A stretch of 64,000 nt of DNA from Actinomadura_E scrupuli (GTDB lineage: Bacteria; Actinomycetota; Actinomycetes; Streptosporangiales; Streptosporangiaceae), in the NCBI RefSeq assembly GCF_050971785.1, contig NZ_JBPCCU010000008.1, forward strand, positions 124,001 through 188,000, written 5' to 3'. How positions within the stretch are numbered: position 1 is the stretch's first letter; each line of letters begins with the position of its first letter. The translations under genes and the position numbers were made by a program. The notes beneath the pieces were generated by a model. That model saw only the letters and a list, made by a program, of their open reading frames with translations, had not been told where the DNA came from and did no database searches. Shown one piece after another: positions 33,664 to 41,796 of this stretch.

Positions 33664-35946
33664 ATGGCAGCGGACGTGTTCACCCGGACGGCGGAGCCGG
33701 GACCGGAGCCGGCGGCGGGGGAGCGGCCGGACGGCACCACCGTGCACCTGCGCACCTGCCCGCTGTGCGAGGCGATGTGCGGCCTGGAGATCCACGTGCG
33801 AGGCGACCGGGTGGAGAGGATCACCCCGGACCGCGACGACGCCTGGTCGAAGGGGCACATCTGCCCCAAGGGGACGACGCTCGGCGCGCTGCACCACGAC
33901 CCGGACCGGCTGCGCGCGCCGGTCGTGAAGCAGCCCGATGGCACGTTCCGCGAGGTCGGCTGGGAAGAGGCGCTGGACCGGTGCTCGGAGCTGCTGCTGC
34001 CGGTGGTGGCGGAGCACGGCATCGAGGCGGTGACGGCCTACGTCGGCAACCCGCTGGCCCACGCGATGGACCTGAGCCGCTACGTCGGCATCCTGATCGG
34101 GATGTCGGGTATGCCGATGATCTACTCACCCGGCGTGGTCGACCAGTGGCCGAAGAACGTCAGTTCCCACCTGATGTACGGCGGGATGTGGAAGATCCCG
34201 GTGCCCGACGTGCAACGCACCGACCTCTTCGTCCTGATGGGCGCCAACCCGCAGGCGTCCCAGGGCTCCCTGCTGGCCTGCCCGGACGTCATGGGCGAGA
34301 TCGGGCGGATCCGCAAGCGCGGCGGCAGGGTCGTCGTCATCGACCCGCGCCGCACCGGCACCGCGGACAAGGCCGACGAGTGGATCCCGATCGTCCCGGG
34401 GACCGACGCGGCCTTCCTGATGGCCGTGGTCAACGTGATCTTCGAAGACGGCCTGGTGGACCTCGCGCACTACGGCGACCTGATCGACGGGCTCGACGAC
34501 CTGCGCGCACTGGCGGCGGACTGGACACCCGACCGCGTCGCCGCGGTGACCGGCGTACCCGCCGAGCGGACCCGGGCCCTCGCCCACGAGCTGGCCGGCA
34601 CCGAGCGCGCCGCCCTCTACGGCCGGATCGGCCTGTGCAACCAGGAGTTCGGCACCCTCGCCAGCTGGCTGGTCGACGTGGTCAACATCCTCACCGGTCA
34701 TCTCGACGTCGAGGGCGGGCTGATGTTCCCGCGCCCGGCGGCCTGGATGGTCAACGACCTGCCGATGCCCGGCCTCGAGAACGGAGTGGAGAACTTCGGC
34801 CGGTGGCGCAGCCGGGTGCGCGGCGCGCCGGAGGTCCTCGGCCACGTACCGGTCTCCTGCCTGCACGAGGAGATCTCGACCCCGGGCGCCGGTCAGATCA
34901 AGGCGCTGTTCACCGTGGCCGGCAACCCCGTGCTCTCGACGCCGGGCGGGGACCGCCTCGACGCCGCGCTGCCGCTGCTGGACGCGATGATCAGCCTCGA
35001 CCTCTGGATCAACGAGACGACCCGGCACGCCGACGTGATCCTGCCCGGGCTCTCCCCGCTGGAGTCCGCCCACCACGACGACATGATCTGGGCGTTCGCG
35101 GTCGGCAGCGGGGCGAAGTACTCACCCGCGGTCTTCCCGCCCGCCGACGGCCGGCCGCGCGAGTGGGAGATCCTGATCCGGCTGGCCGGCGTCTGCCTCG
35201 GCCAGCCCGCCCGGGAGGTCGACGTCGCCGGTATCGACGACGGGTTCTTCGACGTGCTCGCCTCGGTGCACGGGCTCGACGGCGCCCGGCTTCGGGAGCA
35301 GTACGACGAGGGCGGCCCCGAGCGGATGCTCGACCTCACCCTGCGGACCGGCCCGTTCGGTGACCGGTACGGCGAGAACCCCGACGGCATCACCCTGGAG
35401 AAGGTGAAGGCGCAGCCGCACGGCGTCGACCTCGGGCCCATGGTGCCGCGGCGGTTGGCCGACGTGCTGGCGACCGAGGGCGGCAGGCTGGTGATCGCGC
35501 CGTCGTACATCACCGGCGACCTGGGGCGTCTCGCCGGCCGCCTTGAGCGCGAGCGGCCCGACCTGGTCCTCATCAGCCGCCGCCACCTGCGCTCCAACAA
35601 CTCGTGGCTGCACAACGTCCCCGCCCTGATGAAGGGCAGGGACCGCTGCACGCTGCTCATGCATCCCGAGGACGCGGCCCGCAAGGGACTCGGCGACGGG
35701 GACCTCGCGCGGGTGGCGTCCGAGGCGGGCGCCGTCGAGGTGCCGGTCGAGCTCACCGACGCGATCATGACCGGGGTGGTGTCGATGCCGCACGGCTGGG
35801 GCCACGGAAAGCCCGGCACCCGGATGTCCGTGGCCAACGAGCACGCGGGGGTGAACACCAACGTCCTGTCGCCGGGCGACTTCGTCGACGCGATCTCGGG
35901 CAACGCGGCGGTCAACGGGTTCCCGGTGACCGTCTCCCCGGCCTGA
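33664..35946 (+). CDS. Molybdopterin-dependent oxidoreductase with N-terminal [4Fe-4S] motif
   Basis: The protein has 760 residues; ATG at 33664 lies after CGGAGG. The N-terminal motif CPLCEAMCGLEI, then GHICPKG, gives the four cysteines of a [4Fe-4S] cluster (about residues 38-70). Molybdopterin-binding blocks follow: SPGVVDQWPKNVSSHLMYGG, FVLMGANPQASQGSLLA, VVIDPRRTGTADKADEWIPIVPGTDAAFL. The C-terminal dinucleotide-binding domain has SRRHLRSNNSWLHN and MPHGWGHGKPG. It belongs to the formate dehydrogenase/nitrate reductase superfamily. There is no Tat signal and no partner subunits nearby, so it is cytoplasmic and the electron acceptor is unknown. Confidence 0.92.
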   Translation: MAADVFTRTAEPGPEPAAGERPDGTTVHLRTCPLCEAMCGLEIHVRGDRVERITPDRDDAWSKGHICPKGTTLGALHHDPDRLRAPVVKQPDGTFREVGWEEALDRCSELLLPVVAEHGIEAVTAYVGNPLAHAMDLSRYVGILIGMSGMPMIYSPGVVDQWPKNVSSHLMYGGMWKIPVPDVQRTDLFVLMGANPQASQGSLLACPDVMGEIGRIRKRGGRVVVIDPRRTGTADKADEWIPIVPGTDAAFLMAVVNVIFEDGLVDLAHYGDLIDGLDDLRALAADWTPDRVAAVTGVPAERTRALAHELAGTERAALYGRIGLCNQEFGTLASWLVDVVNILTGHLDVEGGLMFPRPAAWMVNDLPMPGLENGVENFGRWRSRVRGAPEVLGHVPVSCLHEEISTPGAGQIKALFTVAGNPVLSTPGGDRLDAALPLLDAMISLDLWINETTRHADVILPGLSPLESAHHDDMIWAFAVGSGAKYSPAVFPPADGRPREWEILIRLAGVCLGQPAREVDVAGIDDGFFDVLASVHGLDGARLREQYDEGGPERMLDLTLRTGPFGDRYGENPDGITLEKVKAQPHGVDLGPMVPRRLADVLATEGGRLVIAPSYITGDLGRLAGRLERERPDLVLISRRHLRSNNSWLHNVPALMKGRDRCTLLMHPEDAARKGLGDGDLARVASEAGAVEVPVELTDAIMTGVVSMPHGWGHGKPGTRMSVANEHAGVNTNVLSPGDFVDAISGNAAVNGFPVTVSPA

Positions 35947-35983
35947 GCGCCCCGCCTGAGTGCCGGTCAGGCCGTCGAGCTCC

Positions 35984-36841
35984 TCACCTGGCAGCCGACG
36001 AACCGGTGGAGCCGCGGATGAGCCTGGTCAGGGGCGGAAAGCGGGCCGCGGCACGGTCGGCCGAGGCGAGCTGTGCGCGTAGCGCGAGCAGACCGGGAAC
36101 CCACCAGGGCGCGTAGACGGACCTGGCCCGCCGCTCGATCCCGGCGGCCATCGCCGCTCCCGCCCGGGACACCGAGATGGGGCCACCGATCACCTTGGGC
36201 AGCCGGTCAAGGCCCTCGGCCAGCTCAGGTCGGGTCAGCAGGCCACGGACCAGCCCCGTGTCGACCGCCCCGAAGTAGGCGATGCCCACCCCGGTGCCGG
36301 TGTGGGCCAGCTCGATCCGCAGCGCCCGCCCGAAGGCCTCCACCCCGGCCTTGGTCGCACCGTACGCCCCGACCGTGGGGCACGGGATCGCCGCCGCGAT
36401 CGAAGAGGTCATCAGGATGTAGCCGCGACGGGCGGTGACCTGCGGCAGGGCGGCCCGCACCGTACGCCAGACACCCAGCAGGTTGACCTCCACGACCCGC
36501 TCGAACGCCTCCGGGTCGATCGTGGCGATGGTGGCCAGCGGCCCGCTGATCCCGGCGTTGGCGACCAGTACGTCGATACCGCCGAACCGCTCGCCCACGT
36601 GCCGCATGACCTCGGACAGCCCCGGTGGATCGGTCACGTCCACGTCGTACGCCACCGCCCGGTCGCCGAGGCGGGCAGCCAGCTCCCGGACCTGCTCGGC
36701 CTGGCGATCCAGCAGGGCCACCCGCGCGCCCCGGCCGATCAGCCGCCGTGCGGTCTCGCCGCCGATTCCGCCCGCGGCCCCGGTGATCACGACGACCCGG
36801 CCGGCCAGCGGGCTCCGGCTCCCTGTCCGCAACGTCTCCAT
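35984..36841 (-). CDS. Short-chain dehydrogenase/reductase
   Basis: The protein has 285 residues. The cofactor loop TGAAGGIGGETARRL is near residue 21. Next come DVDVTDP, VANAGISG (the variant NAG motif), and the catalytic S-Y-K in MTSSIAAAIPCPTVGAYGATKAG. The C-terminal 70 residues (PPLTRLIRGSTG end) are longer than in classical SDRs and fit the ketoacyl-reductase/SDR-like group often linked to lipid metabolism. It is divergent from the TetR gene at 36934, with TCAATCA repeats in between. Confidence 0.9.
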   Translation of the reverse strand: METLRTGSRSPLAGRVVVITGAAGGIGGETARRLIGRGARVALLDRQAEQVRELAARLGDRAVAYDVDVTDPPGLSEVMRHVGERFGGIDVLVANAGISGPLATIATIDPEAFERVVEVNLLGVWRTVRAALPQVTARRGYILMTSSIAAAIPCPTVGAYGATKAGVEAFGRALRIELAHTGTGVGIAYFGAVDTGLVRGLLTRPELAEGLDRLPKVIGGPISVSRAGAAMAAGIERRARSVYAPWWVPGLLALRAQLASADRAAARFPPLTRLIRGSTGSSAAR

Positions 36842-36874
36842 GGCCGTGGAGTCTAGGTCGCGCCCGGCCGATGT

Positions 36875-36901
36875 TCAATCATTGATTGAGTCAGTGATTG
36901 A
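36875..36901. promoter_or_regulatory. TetR-type operator repeats between divergent SDR and TetR genes
   Basis: TCAATCA-T-TGATTGA (36875-36889) is a perfect 15-bp palindrome, and a further TGATTGA follows at 36895-36901, 12 bp on. It fits autoregulation of the TetR gene and control of the divergent SDR gene. Confidence 0.65.
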
Positions 36902-36933
36902 CGGTACGCCGGCGAACGTGATCGACTGGAGGA

Positions 36934-37560
36934 ATGCCACCCGAGTCGCCGTCCGACGCCCGCCACCGCCTGCTGGACGCCGCCGAGCGGCTGCTGCGCG
37001 AACAGGGGTACGAGCAGGTATCGGTACGCGCGGTGAACAAGGCCGCGGGGATGAACCCGGCCGCGGTGCATTACCACTTCGGCTCCAAGCAGGAACTGGT
37101 CACCGCGTTGCTGGAACGGCGGTTGCGGCCACTGTGGGACGGCGGGCTGACCGCGCTGGAGAAACGCCTGGAGGCCGACGACCCGCCGGAGGTGACCGAT
37201 CTCGCGGTGCTCCTCGTCGAGCCGATGGCCCGGATGGCGGCCGACCCCGAGCACCGATGGCTCCTGGGCCTGCTGGCCCGGCTGGTGCTGGCCCGTCATC
37301 CGCTGCCCTGGCGGTCGCCCTGGTCGGCCCCCGGCCCCTGGATCGCGATGATCTCCCGGGCGCTTCCGCGGCTGCCGGCCGAGGTGGCGGCGGCCCGCTG
37401 GCAACTGGCCCGTGACCTGCTGCTGGTGACCTACGGCGCACCGTTCGCCGAGCCCGGCACCGACGTGCCACCGGTTCCCGCCGAAACCGTCGTGGCGTTC
37501 GTGGCCGCCGGCCTCGGCGCCCCACCGACCCCAGAGGAACGCACCGATGGAGCCCGCTGA
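36934..37560 (+). CDS. TetR/AcrR family regulator
   Basis: The protein has 208 residues. The N-terminal helix-turn-helix ARHRLLDAAERLLREQGYEQVSVRAVNKAAGMNPAAVHYHFGSKQELVTALL (residues 7-60) is clear. The ligand domain has LLGLLARLVLARHP. ATG is close behind GGAGGA, which is short spacing, but no other start fits. It is divergent from the SDR and overlaps the Old Yellow Enzyme gene by 14 bases. The TCAATCA palindromes upstream are its likely site, so SDR and OYE genes are probably both controlled. Confidence 0.92.
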   Translation: MPPESPSDARHRLLDAAERLLREQGYEQVSVRAVNKAAGMNPAAVHYHFGSKQELVTALLERRLRPLWDGGLTALEKRLEADDPPEVTDLAVLLVEPMARMAADPEHRWLLGLLARLVLARHPLPWRSPWSAPGPWIAMISRALPRLPAEVAAARWQLARDLLLVTYGAPFAEPGTDVPPVPAETVVAFVAAGLGAPPTPEERTDGAR

Positions 37561-38749
37561 GCTCTTTCGTCCGGCGACGCTGGGACCGCGGACACTGCGC
37601 AACCGCGTCATCAAGGCGGCGACCCTGGAAGGCCGTACCCCGCAGGGGCTCGTCACTGACGAGCTGATCGCCTTTCATCGGGCGGTGGCCGCCGGTGGCG
37701 TGGCGATGACGACCGTCGCCTACTGCGCGGTGAGCCCCGAGGGACGGACGGAACGGCGCCAGATCCACATGCGGCCCGAGGTGGTGCCGGGCCTGACCCG
37801 GCTGGCCGCGGCCGTGCACGGCGAGGGCGCACTGGTCTCCGCGCAGCTCGGCCACGCGGGCCCGGTGGCCGACGCCCGATCCAACCGCCTGCCCGCCCTG
37901 GCCGCCTCACGCCGGCTCAGCCCGCTCACCGGCCGGTTCATCCAGGCCGCCACCGCGGACGACCTCGAGCGCGTCATCGCCGCGCACGCGTACGCCGCCC
38001 GGCTCACCGCCGACAGCGGGTTCGACGCCGTCGAGCTGCACTTCGGGCACAACTACCTCGTCAGCTCGTTCCTCACCCCCCGGCTCAACCGGCGCGGCGA
38101 CCGCTGGGGCGGGGCACTGCCCGACCGGGCCCGCCTCGCGCGGCGGGTCGCCGAGGCGGTCCGCGCCCGGGTCGGGAGCGCCATCGCCGTCACTGCCAAG
38201 CTCAACATGGAGGACGGCGTGCGCGGCGGGCTCACCATCGACGACAGCCTGCGGGTCGCGCAGCTCCTCCAGGCCGACGGGCACCTGGACGCCCTCGCGC
38301 TCACCGCCGGCGGCTCACTGCTCAACCCGATGTACCTGTTCCGCGGGCGACCTCCGGTGAAGGAACTCGCCGACGCCTTCCCCCAGCCGCTGCGCGCCGG
38401 CCTCAAGGTCTTCGGGCGGGGCTTCCTGCGGCACTACCCGTACACCCCCGCCTATCTTCTGCCGGCCGCCCGCCGGTTCCGCGCCGCCCTCACCATGCCC
38501 CTGATCCTGCTCGGCGGCATCACCGACCACGCCCACATGCGGCAGGCCATGGACGAGGGCTTCCAGTTCGTCGCCATGGGGCGCGCCCTGCTGATGGAAC
38601 CCGACCTGATCGAACGGATCCGGCGCGACACCTCGACCTCTTCCCTCTGCACCCACTGCAACAGGTGCGTGCCGACCATCTACGGCGGCACCCACTGCGT
38701 GCTGACCGCCTCCGCAGGACGGCGGTCCGGCCGCCCGCCGTCGAGGTGA
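37547..38749 (+). CDS. Old Yellow Enzyme-type NADH:flavin oxidoreductase with C-terminal Cys cluster
   Basis: The protein has 400 residues. The FMN-binding TIM barrel starts ELFRPATLGPRTLRNRVIKAATLEGR, then AQLGHAGPVADARSN, FDAVELHFGHNYLVSSFLTPRLNRRGDRWGG and LLGGITDHAHMRQAMDEGFQFVAMGRALLMEPDL. The end CTHCNRCVPTIYGGTHC resembles the [4Fe-4S]-binding cysteines of the 2,4-dienoyl-CoA reductase branch. The large C-terminal FAD/NADPH domain of that branch is missing, so an external reductase would be needed. It reduces activated C=C bonds. It is translated with TetR (overlap). Confidence 0.92.
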   Translation: MEPAELFRPATLGPRTLRNRVIKAATLEGRTPQGLVTDELIAFHRAVAAGGVAMTTVAYCAVSPEGRTERRQIHMRPEVVPGLTRLAAAVHGEGALVSAQLGHAGPVADARSNRLPALAASRRLSPLTGRFIQAATADDLERVIAAHAYAARLTADSGFDAVELHFGHNYLVSSFLTPRLNRRGDRWGGALPDRARLARRVAEAVRARVGSAIAVTAKLNMEDGVRGGLTIDDSLRVAQLLQADGHLDALALTAGGSLLNPMYLFRGRPPVKELADAFPQPLRAGLKVFGRGFLRHYPYTPAYLLPAARRFRAALTMPLILLGGITDHAHMRQAMDEGFQFVAMGRALLMEPDLIERIRRDTSTSSLCTHCNRCVPTIYGGTHCVLTASAGRRSGRPPSR

Positions 38750-38855
38750 CGGCGCCGGGTGGTCTCCAAGGGGGCCTTGTGCGACCAAGGCGGCCGGGCG
38801 GCGTCGAGTTCGGTGATCTCGGTGCTCAGGTCGCGCCAACGTCCGCTCATGGCGC

Positions 38856-39401
38856 TTACCGAGCGTCCGGTCGCGGTCCCGCGCTTGCGCGGAAGGCGGC
38901 TCGGGCTCGTCGCACGAGGGCGCGCTCGGCGCCGGTACCCGAGCCCTCGACGTTGAGCGGGGGACGTAGCCGGGGGATGAGCTCCGTCTCGATCTGCCGG
39001 GCCCCGGATTGCTCGGTCCAGGTCAGGAGCAGGTGCTGGTGCATCCAGGCGGTCAGGCGGATCTCGTCGTCCGGTACGAGGACCACCCGGTCGGTCCACG
39101 TCGTCCGGTATCCCTCGGTCTCCATCAGCAGCCCCGCGAGAGTGCGGCGAAGAGTGGAGCTGCCTGATCGGCGCAGATGGTTGCCGGCGATTCGGGTCCG
39201 CAGCCGCTGCGCGATCCCGATGTAGAGCAACCGTAGGTGGGGCGTGTTCGGATTGATCGGCCCGGGGAGTGCGGGCAGGACTGCCGGGGGCGCCCACCAG
39301 GCGTACAGCCCTTCGGTCTGTGGCAGGGCCGGTACGGCTTCGTGCAGCTGCACCGGCGTAGTGCGGAGCCGATCGGCCACTGGGTCGGAGTTCTCGGGCA
39401 T
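38856..39401 (-). CDS. GIY-YIG nuclease-like protein
   Basis: The protein has 181 residues. TEGLYAWWAPP (GIY position) and LRLLYIGIAQRLRTRIAGNHL (YIG and the conserved Arg) are followed by SSTLRRTLAGLL and a later ARQIETELIPRLRPPLNV. This is the order of stand-alone GIY-YIG domains; the metal-binding Glu may be the E in QIETEL. Such proteins cut or repair DNA, or act in defence. It lies just left of the CHAT operon on the opposite strand, and its divergent promoter region (39402-39600) holds no other gene. It may belong to the same island. Confidence 0.7.
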   Translation of the reverse strand: MPENSDPVADRLRTTPVQLHEAVPALPQTEGLYAWWAPPAVLPALPGPINPNTPHLRLLYIGIAQRLRTRIAGNHLRRSGSSTLRRTLAGLLMETEGYRTTWTDRVVLVPDDEIRLTAWMHQHLLLTWTEQSGARQIETELIPRLRPPLNVEGSGTGAERALVRRARAAFRASAGPRPDAR

Positions 39402-39600
39402 TTGCCGAGTATCGCCCGAGCCGGTCGTAGCCGCTTGGAGCCGATCCGGTCAAAGTGCCCGAGCGGGTGATCCGCTCGGGCGTTCGGCTGGTCGGCGAGG
39501 TGAGCCTGGGCGCGGTCGACCTCCTTGAGACCATTGCACATGAGATCGATCTGATTGGTTACAGGTACAGGCCTGCTGCCATTCAAGTACAAAGGAGTGT

Positions 39601-39993
39601 GTGACGGCGCAAGATGTCGAAGTCCTGAAGGTCGCCCGCGCGATTCAGCCGCATCTCGGGAATCTGATTGGTGAGGACGCCGGTTCCGTGGAACTCGAGC
39701 TCGCGAAGCTCGTGCGTGAAGGTGAGCTCGGGGTTTCGGTCAGGGCCAGAATTCTCGTGCTGCTGGCCGAGCGTGATTCCACCCGCGAGTGGGCGCGCAG
39801 CCTTCTTTCCGTTCCGGCCGATGAGCGGGCCTTCGAGCCATTGCCCGGGCAGCCCCAGGAGGTCACGGTATTCCGTTACGGCTGCCCGGAAGGGGACCAG
39901 GTGCCCTGGTTCCGTTTCGACGCGCGAGACGATATCCCGGTCTGCCCAATCCATGATCTACGCTACGTACTCCAGCAGGGCGAGTCGTGCTGA
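39601..39993 (+). CDS. Small CHAT-operon protein with CPxH zinc-like motif
   Basis: The protein has 130 residues from GTG. The N-terminal helical part (LKVARAIQPHLGNLIGEDAGSVELELAKLV, ARILVLLAERDSTREWARSLL) resembles small effector-associated helical domains. The C-terminal part FRYGCPEGDQVPWFRFDARDDIPVCPIHDLRYV has a C...CPxH pattern seen in actinobacterial protease/NTPase conflict systems. It is the first of four genes leading to a CHAT protease, and its stop overlaps the next start by seven bases. The role may be as adaptor or sensor. This is inference from position. Confidence 0.7.
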   Translation: MTAQDVEVLKVARAIQPHLGNLIGEDAGSVELELAKLVREGELGVSVRARILVLLAERDSTREWARSLLSVPADERAFEPLPGQPQEVTVFRYGCPEGDQVPWFRFDARDDIPVCPIHDLRYVLQQGESC

Positions 39994-40931
39994 CGAAGTT
40001 CTGGGAGTCGTTCGCCGGCAGGATGCTGGAGCGGTGGACGCCCCGCCTCCTTACCGCCGCTCTCGGCTTCTGGCTGGGAGGGCTCGTCGCCTGGTTGTGG
40101 AGCCGTCCCGGTGATTTCGGGTCGGCTGTGCGCAGTCTCGGCGGCCGCATCGGCAAACTCCCGGTGTCTCAGCAGATGGCCCTTCTGATCTCGGTACTGC
40201 TTGTTCTCCTGACCTCGGCTCTGATGTCGGAGCGCTTGGCGCTGCCGCTGCTACGGCTACTGGAGGGATACTGGCCTCGCCGGCTCGCGGGTCCGCTGGT
40301 CCGCCGGAATCTGCGCAAGCGGGCACAGGCGATGGACCTCGCTCAGCGGCTCGCCCGGCACGCAGACGAGGACGGTGGCCTTCCCGCGGAGGCGCGCGCG
40401 CAGCTCCAAGAGGTCGAGGCGCTGTTGCGCCGGTTGCCGGCCGAAGCCCACCTCATGATGCCCACTCGGCTCGGTAACCAGCTGCGTACGGCCGAGGAGC
40501 GGCCTCGTGAGCGCTTCGGCCTGGACGCCATCGTCTGCTGGCCCTACCTGTGGCTGCTGATAGATGATCTTGCCCGGGACGAACTGACGGTCGCCCGTGG
40601 TGCGCTCAACGATGCGACTCGTTCGTGGCTTTGGGCCGCATTGTTCGGTGTCTGGACATTCTGGGCTTGGTGGGCGTTTCCGGCGGCCGTAGTGGCATGC
40701 GCGCTCATCTATCACCTGAATCTACTCAGGGCGGCGGAGACCTACGGCCAGCTACTGGAAGCCACTTATGCCCTCAACCGGCACAAACTGTACGACGCCC
40801 TGCGTCTGGAGTCTCCCGACCCGACCGACGAATCGCCGAGCGGCAGGGCTCTCACTGCGTACCTCTGGCGGGGCATCGCCGCGCCGGGCATGCGCTTCCG
40901 CCAGAACGCGTCTCTGCAGGGGGAATCCTGA
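39987..40931 (+). CDS. Membrane protein of the CHAT operon
   Basis: The protein has 314 residues from GTG overlapping the previous gene. Hydrophobic segments lie near residues 20-40 (LLTAALGFWLGGLVAWLW), 62-80 (MALLISVLLVLLTSALM) and 210-245 (WLWAALFGVWTFWAWWAFPAAVVACALIY, probably two helices). A roughly 110-residue soluble helical part sits between the second and third segments. No family was recognised. In this operon it could anchor the system at the membrane or be the target or effector cleaved by the CHAT protease. Confidence 0.75.
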   Translation: MLTKFWESFAGRMLERWTPRLLTAALGFWLGGLVAWLWSRPGDFGSAVRSLGGRIGKLPVSQQMALLISVLLVLLTSALMSERLALPLLRLLEGYWPRRLAGPLVRRNLRKRAQAMDLAQRLARHADEDGGLPAEARAQLQEVEALLRRLPAEAHLMMPTRLGNQLRTAEERPRERFGLDAIVCWPYLWLLIDDLARDELTVARGALNDATRSWLWAALFGVWTFWAWWAFPAAVVACALIYHLNLLRAAETYGQLLEATYALNRHKLYDALRLESPDPTDESPSGRALTAYLWRGIAAPGMRFRQNASLQGES

Positions 40932-40956
40932 TGCCGGTTGCCGAGGGTGTCCGGGC

Positions 40957-41796
40957 ATGACGGGAAGGGCAGGCCGGCGGCGGTGGTTTCGTAGAGACAA
41001 CGACCAGGCGCACATCGGGGTGCGGCTGGGCGGTCGTGAAGTCCAGATCCCGGTCGGGAGCGTGCACGAGGCCGAGCGCCTGCTGGCCGCGGTCGAGGCG
41101 TACCTGGATGCGGAGGGGCCCGACCGGACGCGGCGCGTGCTGACGGACTTCCCGGAGCTGCGGACCCCGGCGGCCGAACAGTTGGTCAGCGCCGTCATCG
41201 CCGGGACGGAGGACGTGAACAACGCCGAAGACCGCGCCACCCTGTACACCAAGCTGCGCTTCCTGAGGCTTGTCCGGGAGACCGGGGATGTCGACATGGT
41301 GTTCTTCACCGTGTCCCTCAGGCGGTCCTGGAATCGGATGATGAAGGCCCAGGACGCGCTGGCGAAGTTCGCGTCCAGCGGCCGCAAGGACGATCTCCGG
41401 ATCGCCGTCGCAGCCTGGGACGAGGTCCTGGAGGACGAACGTCTCATGGACCCGGAGGCGACGCACGGGCGTGTGGTGCGACTGCGTCACGAAGGCGGCC
41501 TGGTGCTCAGGCACGCGTTCAGTGCCTTCGGCGATGCCGGTCATCTGGAGCGTTCGCTCGAACTGCTGGAGGAGGCTCGGACGCTTGCCGAGGAAGGCTC
41601 GCGCGCCCAGCGAGACACCTTGCTGGAGTGGGCCAAGGCCCTCCTCGCGAGATATGAGCTGCTGAAGGACGAAGCCAGTGTTGACCAAGCGATATCGGCG
41701 TTGGAGATAGCGCGGAATCGAGCCGAGCCGGGCTCGCTGGAGTCGCGAATCTATGCGGAGGAACTGGAAAAGGCCCGCGCGGCAAAGGGTGGGTGA
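40957..41796 (+). CDS. TPR-like helical protein of the CHAT operon
   Basis: The protein has 279 residues from ATG at 40957; the open frame upstream is non-coding. After a basic start (TGRAGRRRWFRRDN) comes a short beta part (HIGVRLGGREVQIPVGS). Alpha-helical repeats then resemble tetratricopeptides (AVAAWDEVLEDERLMDP, FGDAGHLERSLELLEEARTLAEEGS, DEASVDQAISALEIARNRAEPGSLESRIYAEELEKARAAKGG). GTGA overlap with the CHAT gene indicates coupled translation. Together they look like one TPR-CHAT protein split into two chains. Confidence 0.75.
   Translation: MTGRAGRRRWFRRDNDQAHIGVRLGGREVQIPVGSVHEAERLLAAVEAYLDAEGPDRTRRVLTDFPELRTPAAEQLVSAVIAGTEDVNNAEDRATLYTKLRFLRLVRETGDVDMVFFTVSLRRSWNRMMKAQDALAKFASSGRKDDLRIAVAAWDEVLEDERLMDPEATHGRVVRLRHEGGLVLRHAFSAFGDAGHLERSLELLEEARTLAEEGSRAQRDTLLEWAKALLARYELLKDEASVDQAISALEIARNRAEPGSLESRIYAEELEKARAAKGG

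Noticed and set aside
33618..35363. 581-codon plus-strand open frame overlapping the molybdopterin gene
   Set aside because: Arg/Gly/Pro-rich shifted reading of the real gene; the Fe-S and cofactor motifs are all in the other frame.
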